A stretch of 64,000 nucleotides of DNA from an uncultured Phycisphaerales bacterium (lineage in GTDB: Bacteria; Planctomycetota; Phycisphaerae; WQYP01): contig CAIMWO010000040.1 in NCBI GenBank assembly GCA_903845195.1, forward strand, positions 62,001-126,000. The letters are read 5' to 3'. Below the pieces are notes generated by a model. It was not told the DNA's origin, did not search any database, and saw only the letters and a program-made list of their open reading frames with translations. Position numbers and translations under genes: made by a program. This document shows positions 16,673 to 24,746 of this stretch, in pieces (position 1 is the stretch's first letter; every line of letters begins with the position of its first letter).

Positions 16673-19087
16673 TTACGGGACCGGCACTACAAGGAATTGA
16701 AGCGGTCGCCATCGTAAAACACCACCATAAAACGCTATGAGTTGCAATCCCTGCAGCGTATTTTGCCATCTAGGCACTGCCATCAAATGTGCGCCAAGTC
16801 CACCATCGGTTGTAGATGCAAACGGATATTCATCGAGAGAATTGTTACCTCGAGCAATTTCAACCGGTGTAACAATTAAAGGCCTAAAAGCAAAATTCTC
16901 TAATCGATTTGCAACTGTGCGAGGATTTCCGGGGCCATTATATTGCAATATCCGCCATGCCGGATTTAAACTTTGGCCAGCGACCACATTTTCATAAATC
17001 TTTGGGTATATCGGTTCTGGCACAAAAAGTATCGGAGGTATTGGCGGAGGTAAGACACTCATAGCCTTTCTCGCCGCAGCAATTGCTTCTTCCCCTAATC
17101 TCTGAAGCTCAATTCCAATATTGACTACGGCCGCTTCACCAGAAGTGATATAAGCGGATATCTCCCTTGCTAGTGCTGCGCTAAGAGCAGATGTTGCGCG
17201 ACTGGTGAGCTTTGGAGCTGCTAATATTGTCACGATGAGTAGACCCAACGCAAGCACAACAGCGGATTGTTCAGTGATGGTAAAGTGCCCGCTTGGATCG
17301 ATACCATTGATCGGATCGCCATTGGCATAGAGGTATTTGTGCAGACTTAGCGGATCAGCGTTGCTGCCCCTGTAGCTATCCGCGGACATGAACCGTCCAT
17401 CGAGGCGATACCGCGCCCGCTGGTAGGTGAGACCGGTTTGCAGGTCGAATCTCCCATCGGCCAACAGCTGCTTGGTCATGGCGTTAGTCGCATCGAATCC
17501 GATGGCATTGCCAAAGGCATCGAAGGTGTAGCGTTCGAGGATCTGGACCAAATTGGTGACCAGCATCCGCGTGTTGCCGTGGCCATCTTTGAGGAGGTAC
17601 TCTATGGCCGCGTTGCGAACTTGCGCGATGATGTCGTTGCCGACTTCATACGTCCGGTTCGGCACGCCGCCCTTTGTAGACGATTCCTCTAAGACTTGGC
17701 TGTAGCCGGTGGGGTTGTTGTTATCCACGAGGAACCAGGTATTGCCGGATGGTGTGAGTTCTGCCACGCGGTTGCCGGCATCGTCGTACAGGTAGGCGGC
17801 GTCCACCGTGCCGTCGCCATTGGTGTCGGCCGTGACCATGCGGTTGCGCAGGTCGTAGCCGTAGATTACGTGGGTGTTGGAAGAGGTGTTGTCCTTGGTG
17901 ATCGTGCTGCCGTTGGCATCGTAGGTGTAAACCGTGGTGCCGCTGAGGCTGGAGACTTCCTGGGTGAGTTGATCCCGGGTGTTGTAGCTGGAGGTGATCG
18001 TCTCATCTTTGGCGTTGTTGGCATCGACGTGCGTCTTACTCATGCGGTTGCCCACCAGGTCCATGGCGAAGGTGTCCGCGTATTCGGTGCCGGTGATCGT
18101 CGGCATCGTGTGGTCGAGGGTGGAAATGTCCACGCTGCTGCGGGTTTCATTGGTTAGCCGGTCCAGCGCATCGTAGGACCACTGGAGCAGATCGGCGGAA
18201 TTGACCGTGCCGGTGTCGTCATAGGTCACTTCCAAGGCTGAGGTGCGGCTGCCATCGCTCTGCAGGCCATACTTGAAGGTCTCGAGCAGCGTGGTGAGAC
18301 TGCCGGCGATCTTCTCGATCGTTTCGTTGGTGAGCCGATTGAGGCTGTCGTAGCTGTAATTCTGCTCCACGCCGTTGGGCAGCTTTTCCGAACCCAGCGT
18401 GCCGACGGCGGTATAGGTGTACGTGGTCACCAAGGGCGCCGAGGAGAAGTCCTGTCCGCCAAGCTTGTAGGCGGTGACCGTCTGGAGGCGGCCGAGTTCA
18501 TCGGGCGAATAGCGAATGTCGCTTACCGGCGCGGCGGAATTGGTGCCGGTCCAGGTGCGGGTGTGGAAACCCGTGGCCGGGTTGTATTCGTAATGGATCA
18601 CGCCTTCGGCTGAAGTCACGCTGGCCACCTGCTGGGTGATCGGGTCGTAGGTGAACTGGGTCATGCCGGTGGAATCGGTGTAGCTGTCCTGACGGCCCAG
18701 CTGGTCATAGAGGTAGTGGACAACATCGCCCGACAGGTCAAGATCGTTTTCGTGAGTCGTGTAGGCGGTCATGGAGGCAAAATACCGCTTATAGACCAAT
18801 CGGCCAAGGGCTGATTGGGCTGGATCAGGAGGAGGCATCGGTGGATCGGATGCAGGGTTCGCGACGATGGCCGACGGGGCGTAAAGCGGAATTGTGGGTG
18901 AGGGTGGCGGACCGCGACGTGGCAAGCCTGAATGGACATGGGATTGAGTTCGCATCTTGGCCAAATCTGCGATAGCCGATTGGCCCGCGCCGACGGCGTC
19001 GGCGGGGTTTAGAGTGACGTGCGCCCAGCGCATCTGGAACGAAGAAAGTGTAATTGCTGGCGATTGTTTCAAGGGGTAAAGTTTCAT
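16673..19087 (-). CDS. Rhs/YD-repeat protein with C-terminal NucA/NucB-like DNase tip
   Basis: An 804-residue frame. Residues ~1-93 are proline-rich with no signal or known domain (MKLYPLKQSPAI...). From LGRLVYK at about 94 come YD repeats, ending in the Rhs core closure RYRLDGRFMSAD...YLYANGDPINGIDPSGH near 600. The tip follows: a hydrophobic helix (VVLALGLLIVTILA), an alanine-rich helix and a final domain with DEYPFAST and QNTLQGLQLIAFY, the signature of NucA/NucB-type DNases. Rhs proteins deliver such tips to kill competitors. The missing N-terminal half and delivery domain suggest an orphan fragment, possibly silent. The start at 19087 has no good ribosome site. Confidence 0.75.
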   Translation of the reverse strand: MKLYPLKQSPAITLSSFQMRWAHVTLNPADAVGAGQSAIADLAKMRTQSHVHSGLPRRGPPPSPTIPLYAPSAIVANPASDPPMPPPDPAQSALGRLVYKRYFASMTAYTTHENDLDLSGDVVHYLYDQLGRQDSYTDSTGMTQFTYDPITQQVASVTSAEGVIHYEYNPATGFHTRTWTGTNSAAPVSDIRYSPDELGRLQTVTAYKLGGQDFSSAPLVTTYTYTAVGTLGSEKLPNGVEQNYSYDSLNRLTNETIEKIAGSLTTLLETFKYGLQSDGSRTSALEVTYDDTGTVNSADLLQWSYDALDRLTNETRSSVDISTLDHTMPTITGTEYADTFAMDLVGNRMSKTHVDANNAKDETITSSYNTRDQLTQEVSSLSGTTVYTYDANGSTITKDNTSSNTHVIYGYDLRNRMVTADTNGDGTVDAAYLYDDAGNRVAELTPSGNTWFLVDNNNPTGYSQVLEESSTKGGVPNRTYEVGNDIIAQVRNAAIEYLLKDGHGNTRMLVTNLVQILERYTFDAFGNAIGFDATNAMTKQLLADGRFDLQTGLTYQRARYRLDGRFMSADSYRGSNADPLSLHKYLYANGDPINGIDPSGHFTITEQSAVVLALGLLIVTILAAPKLTSRATSALSAALAREISAYITSGEAAVVNIGIELQRLGEEAIAAARKAMSVLPPPIPPILFVPEPIYPKIYENVVAGQSLNPAWRILQYNGPGNPRTVANRLENFAFRPLIVTPVEIARGNNSLDEYPFASTTDGGLGAHLMAVPRWQNTLQGLQLIAFYGGVLRWRPLQFLVVPVP
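18345..18810 (-). repeat. Rhs core direct repeat, copy B
   Basis: About 466 bp, inside the larger Rhs frame, matching 15478-15946. Homology ends exactly where the frame switches to the unrelated proline-rich N-terminus. Confidence 0.8.
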
Positions 19088-19088
19088 T

Positions 19089-19184
19089 ATGCCACGAGGA
19101 CCACGACAGACACCGGCGGGGTGGGTTTACCATGTGGAGCGTAATGCGCTCACCCCGAGGGCGTGGTACCTGGCTGGCGTTTGA
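19089..19184 (+). pseudogene. Remnant of a REP-associated tyrosine transposase (N-terminus only)
   Basis: Read from the ATG at 19089, the first 20 residues are MPRGPRQTPAGWVYHVERNA, closely like the start of planctomycete REP-associated (IS200-like, Y1) transposases, whose N-terminus reads MPRxPR...VYHVxNR. The frame then loses similarity and stops at 19184. It begins one base from the Rhs start on the opposite strand, at the broken 5' end of that gene. Confidence 0.55.
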
Positions 19185-19211
19185 CGAGGGGTTGAGAGTA
19201 GGCGGAGTGAG

Positions 19212-19388
19212 ATGGTCATGAGACGGTGGGTACTACTCACGTTGGGTCTTGGTATGGCCGTGACAGGAGGCATGCTCGCGAGCAGTAGTCATCCGACGGC
19301 TTTGACTCAATGGTCGGGAGGGATACTCGGGGCAGGAGGAGTCATTGTGGTAACAGTATTACTCTGCTTTGAGATACGACGACGCTAA
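19212..19388 (+). CDS. Small two-helix membrane protein
   Basis: A 58-residue frame (ATG at 19212 or 19218; GGAGTGAG just upstream). It has two hydrophobic segments: WVLLTLGLGMAVTGGMLA and WSGGILGAGGVIVVTVLLC, the second ending in FEIRRR. The arginine end suggests a cytoplasmic C-terminus. No family recognised. It lies between the transposase remnant and a REP-like hairpin, so it could be a passenger or a chance frame. The balance of hydrophobic segments and ribosome site make it plausible. Confidence 0.45.
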   Translation: MVMRRWVLLTLGLGMAVTGGMLASSSHPTALTQWSGGILGAGGVIVVTVLLCFEIRRR

Positions 19389-19414
19389 TGTCGTGCTTCC
19401 TATACTGGCGAAAC

Positions 19415-19446
19415 ATGCCTGACGGGGCCCCTGCCCCGTAAGGCAT
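19415..19446. repeat. REP-like hairpin
   Basis: A long imperfect palindrome: ATGCCT (19415-19420) and ACGGGGC (19422-19428) pair with GCCCCGT (19433-19439) and AGGCAT (19441-19446), with a CCCT loop and one G/A mismatch. No T tract follows. It lies about 230 bases after the transposase remnant, the usual company of REP elements. The bases from here to 19637 contain only a small hairpin (TCGGGC/GCCCGA, 19593-19611) in the leader of the next gene. Confidence 0.6.
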
Positions 19447-19637
19447 GGCACACGAAACGTCACGTTGCAATGGCGGGCGCATGGCGAGGGGACACAAAGA
19501 TTATCGGCGGCAATATTTGGCGCATCAGTGATATGCGTCTGTAACTTTTCTTGGCTCATTTCGTGTGGCTTTTTGAACGTGCCATCGGTTGATCGGGCCG
19601 GGAAAGCCCGAGCCGGTGGTGAGGACAGGAGAAAATC

Positions 19638-20033
19638 ATGATTCGTGCGAAGACTCTGGTGTTGGTGATGGCGGCGGCTTTGGGGACGGCGGCGTTTGCT
19701 CTGCCGATGCCGGTGATGGCGGAGGCGGGAACCACGACTCAGCCTGGCGCCCAGCGCGGTGCGGAGCATCATGAGCGGCTGCGCCGATTGCGCGAAGCGC
19801 TCGAAAAGGTGAATCTGACGGCCGATCAGAAGACGCAGATTCATGCGATCGTGAAGGATGCCCGCGAGCAGTTGCGGACACTTTTCCAAGGCGCCAAAGG
19901 TGGCGATCGTTCGCAACTGCGCGAGCAGGCCAAGGCCATTGTGAAAGGCGCGATCCAGAAGATTGCAGGCATCCTGACGCCGGAACAGAAAAAGCAGCTT
20001 CGTGAGGAACTGCGCGAAGAACGGCAGCATTGA
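19638..20033 (+). CDS. Spy/CpxP-like LTxxQ periplasmic protein
   Basis: A 131-residue exported protein. Signal peptide MIRAKTLVLVMAAALGTAAFALPMPVMA precedes a mostly helical, highly charged domain with two LTxxQ motifs: LTADQKTQIHAI and LTPEQKKQLREEL. This is the Spy/CpxP pattern: periplasmic ATP-independent chaperones or envelope-stress inhibitors. It is a single-gene unit, with AGGAG before the ATG and a strong terminator 15 bases after the stop. Confidence 0.78.
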   Translation: MIRAKTLVLVMAAALGTAAFALPMPVMAEAGTTTQPGAQRGAEHHERLRRLREALEKVNLTADQKTQIHAIVKDAREQLRTLFQGAKGGDRSQLREQAKAIVKGAIQKIAGILTPEQKKQLREELREERQH

Positions 20034-20047
20034 ATTGGGTACAAAAG

Positions 20048-20094
20048 AAGCCGGCGCAACTCACAGTGATGAGAATTGCGCCGGCTTTGTTTCT
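20048..20094. terminator. Intrinsic terminator, probably bidirectional
   Basis: A ten-base-pair stem GCCGGCGCAA (20050-20059) / TTGCGCCGGC (20076-20085), followed by TTTGTTTCTT on the plus strand and preceded by A-rich sequence that serves the minus strand. It lies between the convergent Spy-like gene and the sugar operon. Confidence 0.8.
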
Positions 20095-20127
20095 TGATTC
20101 AACAGGGCGGGGGAGAAAGCTCGCCGA

Positions 20128-21006
20128 TCACGTGGGGTTCGCGACAAACGGTCCGCCGCGGCAGTTCTTGAGATAATTGAGACCGAAGACCTGGCCGGTC
20201 ATTTCGAGGGCGTCGCGGTAGACGGGATCGTGCCAGCCTTCGATGTCGATGGCGCCGGTCCACTTGGCCTGGCGCAGGATGGAGATGACATCCGTCCAGT
20301 TGGTATCGCCGAAGCCGGGGGTGCGGTGGTAGACAAATTGTTTTCCGCCGCGGAGTCCGCTGGTCTTGAGAAGGTTCCAGTCAATGGACGCGTCCTTGCC
20401 ATGGACATGGAAGATCTTGGGCAGGTACCTGCGGAGTTGGGGCAGCGGATCGATGAGCGAGCCCATCTGGTGGCAGGGCTCCCACTCGAGGCCGATGTTA
20501 TCGAAAGCGGACATCTCATTGAAGATCATGTCCCAGGCGGTGGGGGAGTGAGCGATGTTCCAGCGGACATCATTCCATGTGCCGTTCATGTCACAATTTT
20601 CGAAGGCGATTTTGACCCCCTTGTCCTTGGCGCGCTGGGCGAGCGGCGTGAAGACTTTCTTGAAGGCGGCCATGGATTCCGGCATGGCTTTGCCTTCGAT
20701 GGCGCCGGCGAAACCGCAGACGAGGTTGGTCTTGAAGAGGTGGGCTTTGTCGATAAGGGTGGCCCAGTCCTTGGCGGTCTGTTCGTTCTGCAGGGGATTG
20801 CCGAAGATGCCAATCGACGAGATGACGGCCTTATCGCCACAGACTTCGAGGCATTCTTTGGCGGTGCGGTCGACATCGGTCTTGCCGATATATTCCCAGC
20901 AGGTCAGCGAGAAGGACTCGAAGCCGTGAGGCAGGATTTGTTTGATGTAACGAGCGCCGGCATCCATGCCGGCGAGGGTGCCGATGCGAATATCATTGTG
21001 GGACAT
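20128..21006 (-). CDS. Xylose-isomerase-like TIM-barrel epimerase/isomerase
   Basis: A 292-residue protein of the same superfamily as the one at 14559 but clearly a different clade. Likely metal ligands: Glu of IAFENCDMNG (near 145), Glu of GLEWEPCHQ (near 185), HVHGKDAS (near 213) and Glu in AIDIEGWHD (near 265). It is the last gene of the minus-strand sugar unit, 122 bases after the Gfo/Idh dehydrogenase. Pairs of a Gfo/Idh dehydrogenase and such an epimerase can act as a 3-keto-glycoside pathway (compare YcjS and YcjR of E. coli). That assignment is inferred from context. Confidence 0.75.
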   Translation of the reverse strand: MSHNDIRIGTLAGMDAGARYIKQILPHGFESFSLTCWEYIGKTDVDRTAKECLEVCGDKAVISSIGIFGNPLQNEQTAKDWATLIDKAHLFKTNLVCGFAGAIEGKAMPESMAAFKKVFTPLAQRAKDKGVKIAFENCDMNGTWNDVRWNIAHSPTAWDMIFNEMSAFDNIGLEWEPCHQMGSLIDPLPQLRRYLPKIFHVHGKDASIDWNLLKTSGLRGGKQFVYHRTPGFGDTNWTDVISILRQAKWTGAIDIEGWHDPVYRDALEMTGQVFGLNYLKNCRGGPFVANPT

Positions 21007-21128
21007 GTGTTCTCCTATGCGGGTACAGAAAATAGAGGCCTTTTAAGATACATCTAAGCGGCGCTGAGGGCTACTGCGACGTCTCAAGAAGTGTGCGGCG
21101 CCGGCGGCGCATGGCTTTCCACGGGCAA

Positions 21129-22085
21129 TCATTTCACCCGTGTGACCGCCGCTTTCGCACGCAGCAGCACGCGCGTCGGGTGGAGTTCCTCTTCGAGCGT
21201 GACCGGCATGGGTCCGGCGTGCGTGATTTCATCGAGGATATATTCGAGGTAATCGCGGCCGGGTTCGGAGACATCGAGGGGGCCGCGATCTTCCTTGCTG
21301 ATGACGAGGCGAGTCGTTTTCCCGCCGGCGTGGGATTCCACGAGTCCATTGGCGCCGAAGATGGTCAGTGATTCATTTCCCCAGACGCCGGTGCCCTGGG
21401 GATTGAGGTAGTTGGCGATGGCCGTGGCCAGCGCACCATTGGAAAGCGTCGTGGAGAAAGCTGATGCCATGCGAAGCTGGCCCGGCTGGGGATTGCCCAG
21501 GGCGGTTTCCCATGCCTGTACGGTTTCGATACGCAGCCCGCAGAGATGTTCGATCATGCGCGTGGCATGCACGCCGACCTGGATCAACAGCCCGCCATCG
21601 ACGGCCTCATCCTGCGGGCGTGCATCGAAGTAGGGATAGGATTTCTGGACGAGCACCTGGATGATTTCGCCCAGAGCTCCGGACTGCACGACTTTGCGCA
21701 TCGCGAGGTACGGCTGACTGAATGCCGTGCCGGCCATTTCGTGGAATGATCGACGATTGCGTGCGGCGGCGGCGAGAATGGCATCGAGTTCCACTTCCGA
21801 AAGCGCACAGGGCTTCTCGGCATAAACATGCTTGCCGGCATCGAGGCAGGCGATGGCATCATGCGCCTGATCGCGGCGGAACGGTGAGCAGAGCGAAACC
21901 AGATCGACGTGCGGGTCCGTAAGCAGGGCGTCCAGCGAGTCATAGGTGGTGACATCCTTGGAATCGAAGCCTTTGAGTTTGTCCGGAGAGACTCGTGCCG
22001 CGGCTACCAGCCGGGCGCGCGGATGATTGTGCAGATGCCCATGGCACTGATGTCCATTTTCACCATAGATGGCAACGCCTAGCAT
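21129..22085 (-). CDS. Gfo/Idh/MocA-family NAD(P)-dependent dehydrogenase
   Basis: A 318-residue oxidoreductase. The N-terminal Rossmann fold (GVAIYGENGHQCHGHL) has the glycine loop in altered form. The catalytic EKP motif is present (VYAEKPCAL, near 98), followed by the C-terminal alpha/beta substrate domain. The ATG at 22085 was chosen over 22127 because GAGG lies just before it and the protein then begins at the Rossmann strand. It is 57 bases behind the GH29-like gene in the sugar unit. Probably oxidises a sugar or glycoside hydroxyl; substrate unknown. Confidence 0.82.
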   Translation of the reverse strand: MLGVAIYGENGHQCHGHLHNHPRARLVAAARVSPDKLKGFDSKDVTTYDSLDALLTDPHVDLVSLCSPFRRDQAHDAIACLDAGKHVYAEKPCALSEVELDAILAAAARNRRSFHEMAGTAFSQPYLAMRKVVQSGALGEIIQVLVQKSYPYFDARPQDEAVDGGLLIQVGVHATRMIEHLCGLRIETVQAWETALGNPQPGQLRMASAFSTTLSNGALATAIANYLNPQGTGVWGNESLTIFGANGLVESHAGGKTTRLVISKEDRGPLDVSEPGRDYLEYILDEITHAGPMPVTLEEELHPTRVLLRAKAAVTRVK

Positions 22086-22142
22086 GATCGGCACCTCCTC
22101 GGATGGAATTGCACGCACGAAAGGCATGCGTAAGCACTCATC

Positions 22143-23075
22143 TTAACGCAGTCGTTCCTTGACGCCACGCATCACTGCGATATCCGGTGGATAAAGTCGT
22201 CCTTCCTGGTGGATCAGGGCGTTGAGGGTCACCGCGCCGCCGACGGCGCGGTATTTTTCGATCCATTCGACTACGGTATCCGGCGTGGGCGGAACGCGGG
22301 GGAAATTTTCATTGCCGACCTCGATGCCCCACGCAGCTGTGGCGCGGGCGCGATACCACGTGCCATAGCAGTGCCAGGGCAAACCGCCGGGACCGACCGG
22401 TCCATTGGGGACCAAGTCGAAGCCTTCCGTTTCACCCGCAAAGTAGTCCTGGTATTCGGTGAGGAAGTTCAGCGAATCGATGCTGGCGTTATAAGTGACC
22501 AGGCGATCGGGATTGCCCGCCTTGGCGGCTGCGGTGATGTCGGCCCAGGGGCACTTGGGATCGGCGGCCAGAGCCCATCCGGCATCAAACCAATAGGCCA
22601 TCGTTCGTTTGCCGTATTGCTCGCCGAGGTATTTCAGGATGCCGCAGAGGTTCTGATAGAAGCGATGGCGGCCGGGTTCGTCGGCTCCGGTGGCACGGCG
22701 CCATTCGGGATCGAGATCGGGAGCGTCCAGATCGTGATGGTAGTAGAGCATGAGTTTGACGCCTTCGGAGGCGAGGGCGTCGGCAATCTCGCCGACCAAG
22801 TCGCGCCTGCAGGTGCGGCCGGGCAGAATTTTTTCGACCACCGGATGGGGGCACGGCAACCACTGCAGGGCGTGGCTGAGCGTAATCGCGGCGTGAGATG
22901 CTCCCGTGGCGACGATGTCTTTGACGAATCCGGGGACATCGAAATGCGCCACGGCATCGGGGAATGCCCTTGGCGTTCCGGAGGCGGGGGCAGTCCAGGT
23001 CGTCCAGTGGGCGGCTACGCCGTAGATACCGTCGCGTAGCGGTGAAAAATCGGCACGTTGATAGTTGGCGGCCAT
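22143..23075 (-). CDS. GH29-like (alpha-L-fucosidase-type) TIM-barrel hydrolase
   Basis: A 310-residue single-domain protein. Segments YGVAAHWTTW, YYHHDLDAPD (near 111-120) and YWFDAGW (161-167, candidate nucleophile Asp164) follow the GH29 fucosidase scheme, where the nucleophile lies in a WFDGxW motif. It lacks the usual C-terminal beta domain and the length of classical fucosidases (~450). No signal peptide. It may act on a different alpha-glycoside. It lies 20 bases behind the secreted clan-A hydrolase. Confidence 0.65.
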   Translation of the reverse strand: MAANYQRADFSPLRDGIYGVAAHWTTWTAPASGTPRAFPDAVAHFDVPGFVKDIVATGASHAAITLSHALQWLPCPHPVVEKILPGRTCRRDLVGEIADALASEGVKLMLYYHHDLDAPDLDPEWRRATGADEPGRHRFYQNLCGILKYLGEQYGKRTMAYWFDAGWALAADPKCPWADITAAAKAGNPDRLVTYNASIDSLNFLTEYQDYFAGETEGFDLVPNGPVGPGGLPWHCYGTWYRARATAAWGIEVGNENFPRVPPTPDTVVEWIEKYRAVGGAVTLNALIHQEGRLYPPDIAVMRGVKERLR

Positions 23076-23095
23076 ATGGGGAGTCCTTTCGTGAA

Positions 23096-24694
23096 TTACT
23101 TGGGTTCGATGATGCTGACGGCGGCGGCGCCGTTGACGAAAAGCATGGGACGGTTTTCAAGGGCGATCTGAACCCGGCCATCCTTGAGTACAAGGTTTTC
23201 GCTGTGGCCCATGCGGTCGGTGATCGTGACGGGCTTTTGGGCGTTGAGCGGTTGGACGTCCAGGGCGAGTTTGATGAGGTCCGCTTTATCCTTCAGACGC
23301 GTGAGTACGAAAACATCTTCCTTGCCCCGTGCAAAATGCGCGGCCAAGTAATCTTCGTTCCCCAACTTTGCCGATTCCGTGAACTTCCCCGAACCGATGC
23401 AATGCGCGCCGACGGAAAACCAGATTCCGGTCGGTCGCACGGTGAAATCCGTGTTGCACAGGGCGTGATATTCTCCTTCGCCTGGGGGCCCGGGAAGTCC
23501 GACGTGCATAAAGTCAAAGTTTCGTTCGACACCGTGGGAAAACGCGATCATCGGTACTTCGACGCGCTCTTCCGTGCACCAGATGGGAAGCGCCACATCG
23601 TGTTTCTTCAGGAGATCCTGCCAGGCCTGGATTTCGGGATATTCATTGACGTAATGAACGCTGATCACGTCCAGATACTTGGCCATGCCTCTTTGGAGTT
23701 GGTGATCGATGACGTCGTTGACGTGGACGAAGCCGCAGCCTACAACTTTGGTCTGGGGGTTTCCCGCACGGAGCGCCTTGGACGTATGTTCGACGAACTC
23801 AAGGAATTCGTCCGGCGAATCCGCCCAATATCCCAACGAAGGTTGATTGGGCTCATTCCAGATTTCCCACGCGGAGATATCCTTGCGGAATTCCGCGGCA
23901 ATATTGGTCACCAGTGAATCCCACAGGGCATAGTCCCTGGGTTTGACGCGGTTGCGCAGTTCGCCGGCATCGCGGACGGTTGCGTGTTCATTCGGCCGCG
24001 TCGAGAGCGGGGTGGGCATTCCGCAGATTTCCCCCATGATGATGAAGCCCTTTTGGCGAAGCGGTTTGAGTTGGATGGGTTCGAGAAAGAATTTCGTCGT
24101 GACGTTCGGATTTCCGCCGCGCCGCGCGATCTTGGGTTCGGCGCGGGCCAGGTAAAAATTGTAGCGGACCCAGGAAACACCGAGCATCCGCAGATTTTCG
24201 GCGGAATCCTCGGCCGATTGGACATAATCTTTTCGGCCGAACCAATTGGGCGGCGTGTACATCACGCCCCACGGTGATGCCGCCTCCGGCTTGGCCGGTG
24301 GGAAAACGATGCCGATCGTGCTGATTGATTTCGCCGTTTGTCCCTGGGACGTTGCGACCAACGTCAACTGATAATGCCCGCGGCCGGGAAGCTTTAACGG
24401 AAGGATCGTGCCTTCTGCGCCTGCGGCAATCTGGCCATGTGTCTTGTACGGGCCTTCAGTCTCTGTGATCGTGTATTCGACCGTCGCGGCGCCGTTGGCG
24501 CCGGTGACCTGAACCTCGATCTGCACGTTCTCGTTATCCGCAAAGACCATCCCCACGCGCGGCGACACAGCTGCGACGCGAAGCTCGGCGTTGGCCACTG
24601 ATGAAGTCGGCGTGGTCGCCACTACGGCCATGGCTGCCGCTCGATGGAGACGTGAAGGCTTTCCGCGACGGTTATGCTTTTTGGAAATCGTCAT
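23096..24694 (-). CDS. Secreted clan-A glycoside hydrolase (GH39/GH5-like)
   Basis: A 532-residue exported protein with a long twin-basic N-terminus and hydrophobic core (residues 1-36), a beta-sandwich domain (about 40-135) and a TIM barrel. The acid/base is in WEIWNEPN (Glu281) and the likely nucleophile in WCTEE (Glu375), the fourth- and seventh-strand glutamates of clan GH-A. A C-terminal beta domain follows. Substrate is unclear; GH39, GH5 or a related unclassified family are possible. It lies 52 bases behind the fused permease gene. Confidence 0.72.
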   Translation of the reverse strand: MTISKKHNRRGKPSRLHRAAAMAVVATTPTSSVANAELRVAAVSPRVGMVFADNENVQIEVQVTGANGAATVEYTITETEGPYKTHGQIAAGAEGTILPLKLPGRGHYQLTLVATSQGQTAKSISTIGIVFPPAKPEAASPWGVMYTPPNWFGRKDYVQSAEDSAENLRMLGVSWVRYNFYLARAEPKIARRGGNPNVTTKFFLEPIQLKPLRQKGFIIMGEICGMPTPLSTRPNEHATVRDAGELRNRVKPRDYALWDSLVTNIAAEFRKDISAWEIWNEPNQPSLGYWADSPDEFLEFVEHTSKALRAGNPQTKVVGCGFVHVNDVIDHQLQRGMAKYLDVISVHYVNEYPEIQAWQDLLKKHDVALPIWCTEERVEVPMIAFSHGVERNFDFMHVGLPGPPGEGEYHALCNTDFTVRPTGIWFSVGAHCIGSGKFTESAKLGNEDYLAAHFARGKEDVFVLTRLKDKADLIKLALDVQPLNAQKPVTITDRMGHSENLVLKDGRVQIALENRPMLFVNGAAAVSIIEPK

Positions 24695-24746
24695 GTCGAA
24701 TTACTAATCCAATAAGTCGCATGGTTGTGCGGATCGCATCGGAAGG

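Noticed and set aside
19593..19611. Leader hairpin of the Spy-like gene as a riboswitch or thermosensor
   Set aside because: A six-base-pair stem only, not covering the ribosome site; no further structure seen.
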